In this document: one piece after another, positions 1 through 7,223 of the stretch | How positions within the stretch are numbered: position 1 is the first letter of the stretch | How the letters are laid out: each line of letters starts with the position of its first letter | Assembly (NCBI GenBank): GCA_026992375.1 | Contig: JALXAF010000414.1 | Coordinates: 1 to 12,182, forward strand | Direction: 5' to 3' | Length of the DNA stretch: 12,182 bases | DNA from: Anaerolineae bacterium | Lineage (GTDB): Bacteria; Chloroflexota; Anaerolineae; J102 | The notes under the pieces: model-generated | The model's database searches: none | What the model was told of the DNA's origin: nothing | Seen by the model: only the letters and a program-made list of their open reading frames with translations | Program-made: the position numbers and the translations under genes

Positions 1-180
1 GGTCCACCCCTCCCGCCGAAACGTTCCCACCGGAACCCCGCGCCGGTTCTGGATGAGATGAAGCTCGATGTCTTCGCGGCGGGCCAGCTCGTTGCGCAGA
101 TTGGCGATAACGCTCTGCACGCCGCCCGCAGGAGGCGCATCGAAGGGGAAATGGCCGAGCATGGCGATGCGAAGGCTCAT
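1..180 (-). CDS. Glycosyltransferase, GT4-like, N-terminal 60 residues only (cut by window edge)
   Basis: This is the beginning of a gene that runs off the left edge. Reading the minus strand from the ATG at 180-178 gives MSLRIAMLGHFPFDAPPAGG, then a helix-like segment with VQSVIANLRNELARR. A short beta strand, small polar turns and a Gly-Gly-Val loop (residues 19-21) followed by an amphipathic helix is the usual opening of GT-B fold family 4 sugar transferases, where the glycine loop lies near the donor or acceptor site. The start lies 4 nt after the TGA of the preceding glycosyltransferase gene, and a G-rich stretch (GGGGGGAT) about 8 nt upstream could act as a weak ribosome binding site. 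By context it would add one sugar of the EPS repeat unit on the cytoplasmic face. Donor and acceptor cannot be told, and the catalytic C-terminal half is not visible. Confidence 0.8.
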   Translation of the reverse strand, partial: MSLRIAMLGHFPFDAPPAGGVQSVIANLRNELARREDIELHLIQNRRGVPVGTFRREGWT

Positions 181-184
181 GGCG

Positions 185-1321
185 TCATCCCCCCGCCAGC
201 ACGCGCTGGTAGGCGTCGAGGGTGGCGTCTGTCACCGCGGCCAGACGATAGGGCGCGGCCGATGCGCGGGCGTTCTCGCTCCAGGCGGCTGTCTCCTCTC
301 CGCCCGTCAACAACCGGGCCAGGGCCGCGGCCAGCGCGTCGATGTCGTCGGGAGGCGTTAGCAGGCCATTTTCGCCGTGCGAGACCATCCAGGGCACGCC
401 GCCCACCCGGGTGGCGATGACCGGGCAGCCCGCGGCCAGGGCCTCCTCGATGGCCACGGGCGCGGTCTCCTGGCGGGCGGGCAGAACCACGCCCGCGGCC
501 CGGCTGTACTCCTCCAGCAGGGCGTCCCGGTTCAGATTGCCCAGAAAATGCACCCGATGCCCGACGTCCGCCTCCGCGGCAATCCTCCGGCATTCCGCGG
601 CATAGTCGGGCATGGAGTCGCTTTCGCCAGCGATGCGCAGGGTCGCCTGCGGAAAATCGGCAACGATGGCGGCGAAGGCCCGCAGCAGCGCATCGATGCC
701 TTTGCGGGGGATGATGCGGGCGGGCGTAAACAGGCGTCCGGCTTCGGCGCGGCGCTGTATCTCGAAAAATGGATCATCCACCGGATTGGGAATATCGAAC
801 CATTGCAGATGGGGATGATGGGAGAAAATCTGGCGGATGTAGGGGCTGATGGCGATGACGTAGCGGGCGCGTTGCAGCACGCGGGCTTCCATGCGGGCGT
901 CGTATTGCCAGGCCAGCCTGTCCTTCAGCCCGCGCGGCTGGCTGCGCCTGGCTTCTTCGTGGATGACTCCGTGCATGGTGAGGATGACGGGCCAGAATCC
1001 ATCCAGGGCTGCGGCAGCGTAGTAACCGGCGCCGTGGGCGTGCACGATGGTGGGACGGAAATCATGCGCCGCATCCACCAGCTTGCGCCGAATGCGGCGA
1101 TGCCCGCGCGTGCGGGGCAAACGCGGGATGGCCAGCCGGTAGATGGTGATGTCGCCGTCCTGCTCCACCCGCTCCTCTTCGCCGGGGTAGGCCGCGGCCA
1201 CCGCCACCTGCACGCCAGGACGCCGGGCCAGCGAGCGGGCCAGCGCGTGCACCACCGCCATGACGCCGCCGGTGACGCCGCCTCCGGGCTGCGGATAAGG
1301 GCCAAAGAGCAAAATGCGCAT
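185..1321 (-). CDS. GT4-family glycosyltransferase (retaining, GT-B fold)
   Basis: The 378-residue protein has the full length of a GT4 enzyme. The N-terminal domain opens with MRILLFGPYPQPGGGVTGGV, a glycine-rich loop (residues 13-19), and continues with VHAHG (93-97) and TMHGVIHEE (115-123), typical of the acceptor-side Rossmann domain. The donor domain starts near residue 195 with ARIIPRKG (R206/K207, phosphate contacts in this family) and carries a clean EX7E pair at E285 and E293, followed by ALAAGCPVIATRVGG. This signature marks retaining transferases that use nucleotide-activated sugars. The start ATG is 4 nt after the stop of the Wzz-type gene, and the next glycosyltransferase starts 4 nt after this stop, so it is internal to the operon. 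It probably extends a lipid-linked EPS repeat unit at the inner face of the membrane; sugar specificity is unknown. Confidence 0.93.
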   Translation of the reverse strand: MRILLFGPYPQPGGGVTGGVMAVVHALARSLARRPGVQVAVAAAYPGEEERVEQDGDITIYRLAIPRLPRTRGHRRIRRKLVDAAHDFRPTIVHAHGAGYYAAAALDGFWPVILTMHGVIHEEARRSQPRGLKDRLAWQYDARMEARVLQRARYVIAISPYIRQIFSHHPHLQWFDIPNPVDDPFFEIQRRAEAGRLFTPARIIPRKGIDALLRAFAAIVADFPQATLRIAGESDSMPDYAAECRRIAAEADVGHRVHFLGNLNRDALLEEYSRAAGVVLPARQETAPVAIEEALAAGCPVIATRVGGVPWMVSHGENGLLTPPDDIDALAAALARLLTGGEETAAWSENARASAAPYRLAAVTDATLDAYQRVLAGG

Positions 1322-1325
1322 GGCG

Positions 1326-2630
1326 TCAACGCACGCTGCGTTCGATGATCTCCAGCAAGAAGGCCAGCAGCAGGCCCACCAGCAGGCTGGCGAGGATGCC
1401 GATGAAGACGATCTGCAACGTGTGGCGGGGCGTGGGCGCGTTGGGTTGGCGGGCTGGCGTCACCACTTCCAGATATCCCTGGCTGCCCTGGGCCACTTTC
1501 AGACGGGCCTCGTTGGTTTTGTCCACCAGAAAATCATAAGAGCCCTGGGCCGCATCCAGCTCATTCACCAGCGCCGCGTATTGATCTTGCAGGCCCAAAA
1601 GGAACACGATCTGCTGCTCCCGCTCATCCAGAAGGCGGTCGTAGTCTGCGATGGCGGCTTCATGCCCGGCCGCGATGGCCAATTGCTCCTGCGCCTTCGT
1701 CTCCTGCTCCGCGGCCAGCGTCAACAGCGCCTCGCGCTTTTTCTGGGCCATCTCGGGGGTGAGGGCATTGGGGGTGGCAGTGGGCGCGGGCGTGGGCGTG
1801 ACTGTGGGGGTGACGGTCGCGGTCGCGGTGACGCTCTGCGTGCCGGTGATGGGAGCTGCGGCCGCGGGCGTAGGCGGCTGGATGGAAACGCGGACGGCGC
1901 TCAGTTCCCGGGCCTGTTTGCGATTTTCATCCGCCTGCTGCTGAAAACTCGCGGCCAGGGCTTTGGCCCGGGCGGCCTCGGTGCGCAGGCGATCCCGTTC
2001 GGCGGTGAGACGACGCTGGAAATCCTGTTCTGCCGCGATTTCGTCGGGCAGACTGCTGACTTCGTGCTCCAACTGGAATTTCTGCAGGGCTTCGCGCGCC
2101 GCGGCCAGGGCTTTGCCCTGGGCCTCGACCTGTTCATCCAGGAACTTGAGGGTGGATTGGGCCGGGTTGACGCGTATCGTGCGGAACGCATCGATGGCGT
2201 TCTGGGTGTGCACTGTCACCACCTCTTTCGCCAGCTCGGGCGAGGGCATTCTCGCCGAAACGGTGATGAATTCCGACACGTGCTGGGTGTCAATGCGTTT
2301 GATCAGCTCCTCGGCCGACATATCCAGATTGAGATCGGCGATGGTTTTCCAGGCCACCGATGAGGAGCGAATGACATCGTAGAAGTCATCATGCACCGAT
2401 TGCAGTTGCTGGGCGGTGGTGAGCACCGGCGTGCGCGAGAAGAGGGGCACGACCAGAGTGTCGTTGGGGATAATCTGCAACCGTTCGTAGGCCACATATT
2501 CGGGCTCGCTGACCGCGTTGATGATGAGAATGGCCGCGGTGGTGACCACCGGCAGCAGAATGAAAAGCCACCAGCGTTTGGTGATGATTTTCAGATAGTT
2601 GGAGAATGCGCTTTCAGGGGTTTCGTTCAT
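1326..2630 (-). CDS. wzz: Wzz-type polysaccharide chain-length determinant / co-polymerase
   Basis: This is a 434-residue protein from the ATG at 2630. One membrane segment lies near the N-terminus (about residues 20-41, RWWLFILLPVV region) and a second near the C-terminus (about 405-428), separated by a large extracytoplasmic domain rich in Glu/Gln/Ala/Arg that reads as coiled coil (about 165-250 and 292-365). A Pro-rich stretch (TPARQPNAPTPR) precedes the second membrane segment. This topology and the prolines are hallmarks of Wzz/polysaccharide co-polymerase proteins, which set polymer length in Wzx/Wzy pathways. No Walker A or tyrosine-rich tail follows, so any partner BY-kinase is elsewhere. 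Unusually, residues 249-291 form a Thr/Pro-rich insert between the two coiled coils. The frame is open to a TTG at 2654 with an AAGG 9 nt before it; I prefer the ATG, where no clear ribosome site is seen. The gene symbol is by family, not by orthology. Confidence 0.85.
   Translation of the reverse strand: MNETPESAFSNYLKIITKRWWLFILLPVVTTAAILIINAVSEPEYVAYERLQIIPNDTLVVPLFSRTPVLTTAQQLQSVHDDFYDVIRSSSVAWKTIADLNLDMSAEELIKRIDTQHVSEFITVSARMPSPELAKEVVTVHTQNAIDAFRTIRVNPAQSTLKFLDEQVEAQGKALAAAREALQKFQLEHEVSSLPDEIAAEQDFQRRLTAERDRLRTEAARAKALAASFQQQADENRKQARELSAVRVSIQPPTPAAAAPITGTQSVTATATVTPTVTPTPAPTATPNALTPEMAQKKREALLTLAAEQETKAQEQLAIAAGHEAAIADYDRLLDEREQQIVFLLGLQDQYAALVNELDAAQGSYDFLVDKTNEARLKVAQGSQGYLEVVTPARQPNAPTPRHTLQIVFIGILASLLVGLLLAFLLEIIERSVR
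1758..1886 (-). repeat. Low-complexity Thr/Pro-coding segment inside the Wzz-type gene
   Basis: About 43 codons of the Wzz-type protein are almost only Thr, Pro, Ala and Val (for example TATATVTPTVTPTPAPTATP). On the plus strand this appears as repeated GGGCGT/GTGGGG and GGTCGC words. The same vocabulary occurs in the linkers of the two secreted proteins at the other end of the window. A proline-rich block should break a long helix, so the two flanking coiled coils are probably separate helices joined by a flexible or extended strand. Confidence 0.8.
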
Positions 2631-2672
2631 GGCGATGGTTGAGAAGGGGGACAATCGAGATGACCTTGCGTC

Positions 2673-2816
2673 CTCTGCAAAAAGATTATTTCACCACGGA
2701 GACACGGAGGACACGGAGAAAAATAATGATGGTTCACGGAGAAAAATCTCTCCAAACCTGCGTTTTTCCTCCTCCGTGCACTCTGCGCCTCCGTGTTGAA
2801 GGTTTTTTCAGCAGAG
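2673..2816. repeat. Imperfect inverted-repeat element built of CACGGAG words
   Basis: It fills most of the gap between the Wzz-type gene and the glycosyltransferase upstream of it. The left arm (2690-2718) starts TTCACCACGGAGACACGG; the right arm read on the other strand (2800-2772) starts TTCAACACGGAGGCGCAG. I count 23 matches in 29. A further CTCTGC/GCAGAG pair frames it at 2673-2678 and 2811-2816. Inside, CACGGAGAAAAAT occurs twice as a direct repeat (2712-2724 and 2735-2747), and GGAGA/TCTCC (2738-2742/2749-2753) could form a small hairpin. I recall CCACGGAGACACGGAG-type repeats between genes in many large bacterial genomes, where they get mistranslated as HHGDTEDTE-like peptides; that is memory, not a search. 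The outer right arm supplies the last codons and the stop of the glycosyltransferase gene. It may be a non-autonomous mobile repeat or a transcript-processing hairpin. Confidence 0.75.
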
Positions 2817-3980
2817 ATGGCTTTGGATGATGGCGGAGAGCGTTTCGACTCGATGCTCCCATGTGTTTTGGCGGGCGACCGCCTGTCGGCGGGCCGCGGC
2901 GGCGGGCGCGTCTTCATCCAGGGCCTGTTGGATGGCCCGGATGAACGCGGTCTCATTATCTGCGATGCGCACGACTTCGCGGAAATCCTGCACCGCGGGA
3001 ATGCCGGTGGCGACGACGGGGCGACCCGTGGCCAGATATTCGTACAGCTTCAGGGGATTGATGTTTTCGGTCCAACGACTGTGGGCGTAGGGCAGCAGGC
3101 AGACGTCGCAGGCGTGCATGTACGCGGGCAGGTCGTCCACGGCTTTGCGGCCCAACAGGTGGATGTTGGGCAGGGCTTGCAAGGGTTTCAGCGCGTCCGG
3201 GTCTTTGAACAGAGGCGGGCCCACCAGGATCAGTTGCCAGTCGGGGCGATGGCGGGCGATGGCGGCCAGCAGCGCCAGGTCCAGTTTCTCGTTGATGGCG
3301 CCCGCGTAGCCGATGCGCGGGCCCGGAATGGCGTCCACATCCGCGGGGAGTCGCCCGGGCGGCGTTGCGAAGTGCTCGTAATCGACGCCGTTGGGGATAT
3401 GGAAGATGTTTTCGTTGTAGGGGCGTTTGCTTTCCAGCAGGGTGGCCGCAGTGACGAACACCAGATCGGCCCGGCGCATGATGGCCTGCTCCATTTGCTG
3501 GATGCTGCGACGGCGGGCCTCCGCGTCCTGCTGGTTGGGCAGGGCGTACGCGGCGTATTCATCCACGGCGTGATAGATGACCAGCTTTTCATCCAGATGC
3601 CCGATCATCTCCCCCAGATCGTAGCGGAAGACCCAGAGAATGGGATCGGTCATCTTCAGCTGGGCCAGAATGCGGCGCAGGCGTCTTTTGCGCAGGGCGA
3701 AGGTGATGTGGGAGAGGGGGGCCTTGCCCGAGATGGGATAGCGATTGGGGCTGCGATACACCCACAGGTTGGGCAGGGGATTGTAGAACGTGCTGCGCCC
3801 CAGCGTGCGCAATCCCTCCGTCCGCATGGTTTGCAGCACCGGACGTAGGTAGGGCGTGGGCTCGACGAAGAGCACTTTGTTGCGCCGGGCCAGCCGGGTC
3901 ATAATCTGGTGGCGATTGCGCCAGAGATGATCCCAACTGGGGTCGGGTGAAAAGCAGACGATGTTTTTGCCGGAAAGCAT
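2808..3980 (-). CDS. GT-B glycosyltransferase, TuaH-like group
   Basis: The protein has 390 residues. The opening NIVCFSPDPSWDHLWRNRHQ with a following LFVEPTPYLRP resembles the TuaH-like set of glycosyltransferases, which begin with a strand, an aromatic-rich D-x-L-W motif and an R-x-Q-like loop. The middle has a VDEY motif (139-142), then NGVDYEHF (197-204) at the domain junction. The donor domain has IGYAGAINEKLD (223-234) and INPLKLYEYLATGRPVVAT (307-325), the nucleotide-sugar site; the first Glu of the EX7E motif is replaced here by Asn306, with E314 kept, as is common in this group. The ATG lies 15 nt after the stop of the next glycosyltransferase gene upstream. The stop codon and last two residues (Leu-Cys) fall in the outer arm of the inverted repeat, so the C-terminus may have been altered by that element. 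It probably builds the EPS repeat unit; the sugar is unknown. Confidence 0.9.
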   Translation of the reverse strand: MLSGKNIVCFSPDPSWDHLWRNRHQIMTRLARRNKVLFVEPTPYLRPVLQTMRTEGLRTLGRSTFYNPLPNLWVYRSPNRYPISGKAPLSHITFALRKRRLRRILAQLKMTDPILWVFRYDLGEMIGHLDEKLVIYHAVDEYAAYALPNQQDAEARRRSIQQMEQAIMRRADLVFVTAATLLESKRPYNENIFHIPNGVDYEHFATPPGRLPADVDAIPGPRIGYAGAINEKLDLALLAAIARHRPDWQLILVGPPLFKDPDALKPLQALPNIHLLGRKAVDDLPAYMHACDVCLLPYAHSRWTENINPLKLYEYLATGRPVVATGIPAVQDFREVVRIADNETAFIRAIQQALDEDAPAAAARRQAVARQNTWEHRVETLSAIIQSHLC

Positions 3981-3995
3981 GGTCGGAGGGCGGCG

Positions 3996-5048
3996 TCAGG
4001 CGGTCAGCAACTGATGATAGACGCGGGCGTGTTGAGCGCCGATGGTCGTCCAATCTCGGGCCTCGGCGAAGGCCCGGGCCGCGGCGCCCATGGTCGCCAG
4101 ATCCGCGTTGCGGGCTTCTTGCAGGATTTCGGCCAGATCGCGCTGGCCGGGATGAAAGAGCAGCCCGCGCTCCTGGTCGCCCAGCAGTTCGGGGAACGGC
4201 CCGATGGCCGGTGCGATGATGGGTTTGCCGAAGGAGAAGGCCAGCAAAGCCGCCCCCGAGGTGGTGGCGTCGCGGTAGGGCAGCACGCAGAGATCCGAGG
4301 CGTTGCAATAAAGCTGTATTTCATGGCCCGGAACATAGTGGGGGATGACGCGAATGTTGGGGTGTTCGCCCGCGAGTCGCCGGAGATGGCGGGCGTAGGA
4401 CTCATCGGTGATCTGCCCGGCCAGCAGCAGCGCGGCGTCGGGCAGATCGTTTTCCAAAAAAGCCGTGATGAGCGCGTCCAGGCCCTTGTAGGGGCGCATC
4501 TGGCCCAGGCAAAGATAGACGAAATGTCCGGCCGGGATGTCGAGGCGGGCGCGGGCGGCTTCTCGCCCGATTTCGTTGGGATAAACGCCGATGTAGTTGC
4601 CGTGGGGGATGACGAAGACGTTCTGCTCCCGACCGTATTGCTGCTGCACCTGTCGGGCTGCGGCCCGATTGTGCACATGGATGGCGTCGGCGCGGGCGAA
4701 TATCCACTGGTTGGCCTGGTCGTTCAGGTCGGGGTGCTGGCCTTCGTGATGGTTGATGTTGTGCACGGTGTACACGATCTTGCGGCCATGTCTTTGCAGA
4801 AAATCCAGTTGCTTCAGGATGCCATCCAGGTTTTTCTGCGCCCGTTCATGGGGCGTGGGCCCGTATGCGTACTGGATTTCGAGCCAGTGCAGGTGGAGGA
4901 TGCGCCAGCGGGGGTCCAGCAAAATGCGCCGCCAGGTGAGCGCGGGGCGTTGCAGCGTGGCGATGGCGGGGTCGGCGCGATGCACGCCGCGCGCCAGCAG
5001 ATCGACGTAGGGGTTGAGCCGGACGCGGGAGATGTAGAGGGCGTGCAT
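3996..5048 (-). CDS. GT4-like glycosyltransferase without a standard EX7E motif
   Basis: The 350-residue protein begins MHALYISRVRLNPYVDLLAR. Characteristic pieces are ILHLHWLE (50-57), KIVYTVHNINHHEG (90-103), DAIHVHN (121-127), VIPHGNY (146-152), then the donor domain with LGQMRPYKGLDALITAF (181-197, R185/K188) and ASDLCVLPYRDATTSGAALLAFSFGKPIIAP split over 250-280. The Ser-Gly-Ala-x-x-x-Ala-x-Ser-x-Gly-Lys-Pro pattern takes the place of the usual EX7E, so the base and donor contacts must be supplied differently. This variant occurs in a subgroup of bacterial EPS transferases. The gene begins 3 nt after the stop of the flippase gene, so translation is probably coupled. It most likely acts at the cytoplasmic membrane face on the lipid-linked repeat unit. 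I can assign the fold firmly, but not the sugar or linkage. Confidence 0.9.
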   Translation of the reverse strand: MHALYISRVRLNPYVDLLARGVHRADPAIATLQRPALTWRRILLDPRWRILHLHWLEIQYAYGPTPHERAQKNLDGILKQLDFLQRHGRKIVYTVHNINHHEGQHPDLNDQANQWIFARADAIHVHNRAAARQVQQQYGREQNVFVIPHGNYIGVYPNEIGREAARARLDIPAGHFVYLCLGQMRPYKGLDALITAFLENDLPDAALLLAGQITDESYARHLRRLAGEHPNIRVIPHYVPGHEIQLYCNASDLCVLPYRDATTSGAALLAFSFGKPIIAPAIGPFPELLGDQERGLLFHPGQRDLAEILQEARNADLATMGAAARAFAEARDWTTIGAQHARVYHQLLTA

Positions 5049-5051
5049 GGC

Positions 5052-6527
5052 TTACAATCGGGCCGCCAGGCCGCGCGTGGGGCCGAATCGACGCATGACG
5101 CCGAGGGCGAGCTGGCGGAACAGGTCGTCGCCCCACCACATGAGGCCCGCATAAAGCGCGGCCATGACGATGCTGGCGATGAGGAAGGGGAAGAGGCGAT
5201 GAATGGCGGGGATGTAGTCCAGCAGCAGCCACGCCGCGGCGGCGCTGAAGAGGGCCGCCAGCATGGCGGGGCCCAGAACCCTGACGTAGGTGACATAGCT
5301 GCCGCCGATGAGGCGTTTGGTCATCCAGGCGGCGATGCCAAAATCGACCACGGCCACCGCGGCGCTGAGGATGCTGACGCCCACGATGCCTTTCCAGAGG
5401 ATGGCCGGATAGAGCAATGCGGCCATGGTGATCAATCGCCACAGGGCCAGGGCGCTGATCCACTGGGGCTTGCCCATGGCCCGCAGGATCGGGCCCATGT
5501 TCGCGGCGATGGAGCGCATGAAGCCGTAGATGGTCAGCCATTGCATGGCGATGATGGCGTCATCCCAGCGCCCCAGGTAGTAGTTGTGCACGAAGTTCGG
5601 GCCCAGGACGATGGTCGCCACCGAGAGAGGCGCGGCCACCAGGCTCACCGCGTGGATGGTCTGGAAGAAGATGTTGCGCACGCGGTCTTGTTCCCGCTGG
5701 ATTTTGCTGAAAGCCGGGAACATGACGTTGCTGATGAGTTTGGTGATGTGGGTGGCGGGGAGATTGCTGAGGCGATAGGCCAAAGTGTAGAACCCCAGCG
5801 AAGCTGCGCCCAGCACCCGCCCGATCATGGCGTCATCGATGTTGGTGATGCCGAAGATCAGCAGGCGGCTGCTGACGACGTGCTTGCCATAATCGAACAT
5901 CTCGCGCCAGATGCGCCGATCGAAGCGCAGGCGGGGCCGCCACGCGGTGAAAAACCACACCAGGCTGTTGCGCAGGATGCTATCGGTGAGATAACCGCCC
6001 ACCAGCGCCCAGACGCCAAAGCCGGTGAGGGCCATGGTGATGGCGACGATGCTGTTGCCCGCGCCGGCGATGATCTCGGGGATGGCCTTGTTGCGAAAAT
6101 CGAGGTTTTTCGCCATCAAGGTGTAGGGGACTTGCCCGATGGCGTTGATGAGCATGGTCAGGGCCAGCACCCGCAGGATGGCGGCGAGGCCGTCGGCGTC
6201 GCTGAAGAAGCGCTCGATCCAGGGTGCAGCGGTGAAGACGATGGCGTAGATGATGACGCTGGCGATGGCCAGGGCGATGTACGCCACGTCCTCGGCTACG
6301 CCGTCGTCATCCTGTTGCCGATACACCAGGGCCGCAGTGATGCCCAGATCGCGCAGGAAGTCGAAGGCGTTGATGGCCAGCCAGGCCAGTCCCACCAGCC
6401 CGAAGTCGTCGGGCTCCAGCACCCTCGCCAGCACCAGGGTAATGGTGATGAAGGCCAGCACCTTGACGATGGCGGTGGAAAGTCCCACCCAGGCCGCGCT
6501 GGCGGTGACCTGCTTGCGAAATGTCAT
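5052..6527 (-). CDS. wzx: Wzx-type polysaccharide flippase (MOP superfamily, WzxC/TuaB-like)
   Basis: This 491-residue protein is hydrophobic throughout, with roughly 12-14 membrane-spanning stretches in paired groups. It opens with MTFRKQVTASAAWVGLSTAI and then LARVLEPDDFGLVGLAWLAI, the conserved first-helix region of the polysaccharide flippases (the L-x-P-x-x-F/Y-G motif). A short loop with the pattern FDYGKHV (near 215-221) and the GFYTLAYRLSNLP stretch near 250 are typical of the WzxC/TuaB branch. The family moves undecaprenyl-linked repeat units across the cytoplasmic membrane. The start ATG overlaps the TGA of the methyltransferase gene (ATGA, 6524-6527), a classical coupled junction, and the next glycosyltransferase starts 3 nt after the TAA. 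Length is normal and no frameshift is seen. The symbol is by family only. Confidence 0.92.
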   Translation of the reverse strand: MTFRKQVTASAAWVGLSTAIVKVLAFITITLVLARVLEPDDFGLVGLAWLAINAFDFLRDLGITAALVYRQQDDDGVAEDVAYIALAIASVIIYAIVFTAAPWIERFFSDADGLAAILRVLALTMLINAIGQVPYTLMAKNLDFRNKAIPEIIAGAGNSIVAITMALTGFGVWALVGGYLTDSILRNSLVWFFTAWRPRLRFDRRIWREMFDYGKHVVSSRLLIFGITNIDDAMIGRVLGAASLGFYTLAYRLSNLPATHITKLISNVMFPAFSKIQREQDRVRNIFFQTIHAVSLVAAPLSVATIVLGPNFVHNYYLGRWDDAIIAMQWLTIYGFMRSIAANMGPILRAMGKPQWISALALWRLITMAALLYPAILWKGIVGVSILSAAVAVVDFGIAAWMTKRLIGGSYVTYVRVLGPAMLAALFSAAAAWLLLDYIPAIHRLFPFLIASIVMAALYAGLMWWGDDLFRQLALGVMRRFGPTRGLAARL

Positions 6528-7222
6528 GGGGTTTTCTTCCTGCCGATGACGATGAGGTCTCGGGCCAGCATCGTGGGCCAGCGATGCGCCAGTTTTTCAT
6601 ACCAGGGACGAACCCAGGGATGCCGTATCCAGACGGGGTACAGCCCCCGCACCCAGGTGGAGGGCGAGCCGTCCACGCGCTCGATGAGGATGTCCCGATC
6701 TCCCAGCCACTGCCGTATCTCGTTGAGGGTGAAGAAGCGGAGATGGGTGAAATCGGTGGGGCTGGCGGGGATGTAGGGGAATTTGCCCCGCAGCAACAGC
6801 CAGCGATGCCGCCAATGGCCGATGTTGGGCAGGCAGAGGATGAATACGCCGCCCGGCTTGAGAATGCGGGCCAGTTCGTCGAAGGAGCGGGCGGGATCGA
6901 AGTGGTGCTCGATGGCGGAATCGGAGACGACCACATCGAAGCTGGCGTCGGGCCAGGGGATGTCTTGCTCGGCGATGTAAAGCTGGCTGGCGTTCAATCC
7001 TTTGGCCCGCGCGCGGCGGGTGGCCTCGTGGGTGAGATCGGTCATCACCACGTCGGCCTTGCGCTCTTTCACCATGCGCTCCGCCAACATGCCCGGCCCG
7101 CCATCCAGTTGAAAGACGCGCTGCCCCGGCTGCACATAGGGCAGCATCAGATCCAGACGGCTTTGATCGACCGTATCATCTTTTCCGGCCCAATAGGCTT
7201 CGTACCAGGCGACTAAATCCAT
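6524..7222 (-). CDS. Class I SAM-dependent methyltransferase
   Basis: From the ATG at 7222 the protein has 232 residues. It has the class I order: a glycine loop at RVFQLDGGPGMLAER (35-49), an acidic end of strand 2 at VVMTDLT (D62), an acidic residue before the fourth strand (EQDIPWPDASFDVVVSDS, 85-102), IEHHFDP (104-110), and the post-strand LKPGGVFILCLPN (121-133). DFTHLRFFTLNEIRQWL (157-173) is typical of methyltransferases found in EPS clusters, which methylate a sugar of the repeat unit; that role here is inferred from context. The glycine loop is odd: where most relatives have D-L-G-C-G-x-G, this has Q-L-D-G-G-P-G. The frame is open further upstream to about 7336, but that would overlap the hydrolase gene; the ATG one base after its TAA is the better start. 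It overlaps the flippase start by 4 nt. Confidence 0.9.
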   Translation of the reverse strand: MDLVAWYEAYWAGKDDTVDQSRLDLMLPYVQPGQRVFQLDGGPGMLAERMVKERKADVVMTDLTHEATRRARAKGLNASQLYIAEQDIPWPDASFDVVVSDSAIEHHFDPARSFDELARILKPGGVFILCLPNIGHWRHRWLLLRGKFPYIPASPTDFTHLRFFTLNEIRQWLGDRDILIERVDGSPSTWVRGLYPVWIRHPWVRPWYEKLAHRWPTMLARDLIVIGRKKTP

Positions 7223-7223
7223 G

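Noticed and set aside
1779..1860. A tandem-repeat or CRISPR-like array from the GGGCGT-rich stretches
   Set aside because: The repeats are irregular and stay in frame as Thr/Pro codons of a coding gene; there are no spacers of constant length, and no CRISPR array or tRNA is seen anywhere in the window.
2690..2740. Short plus-strand peptide HHGDTEDTEKNN as a gene
   Set aside because: It is the translation of the CACGGAG repeat element, a known kind of false gene call, with no start context.
377..3848. Other long plus-strand open frames (377-1348, 1314-2363, 2793-3848) and 7221-8234
   Set aside because: All are antisense to genes with clear motifs; none shows a domain, a ribosome site or a signal peptide of its own.
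4014..6776. A 920-codon open frame on the plus strand, antisense to two EPS genes and part of the methyltransferase
   Set aside because: It runs across three well-supported genes, has no recognisable domain, and its Gly/Asp/His/Gln-heavy composition is what the reverse of GC-rich coding sequence gives.
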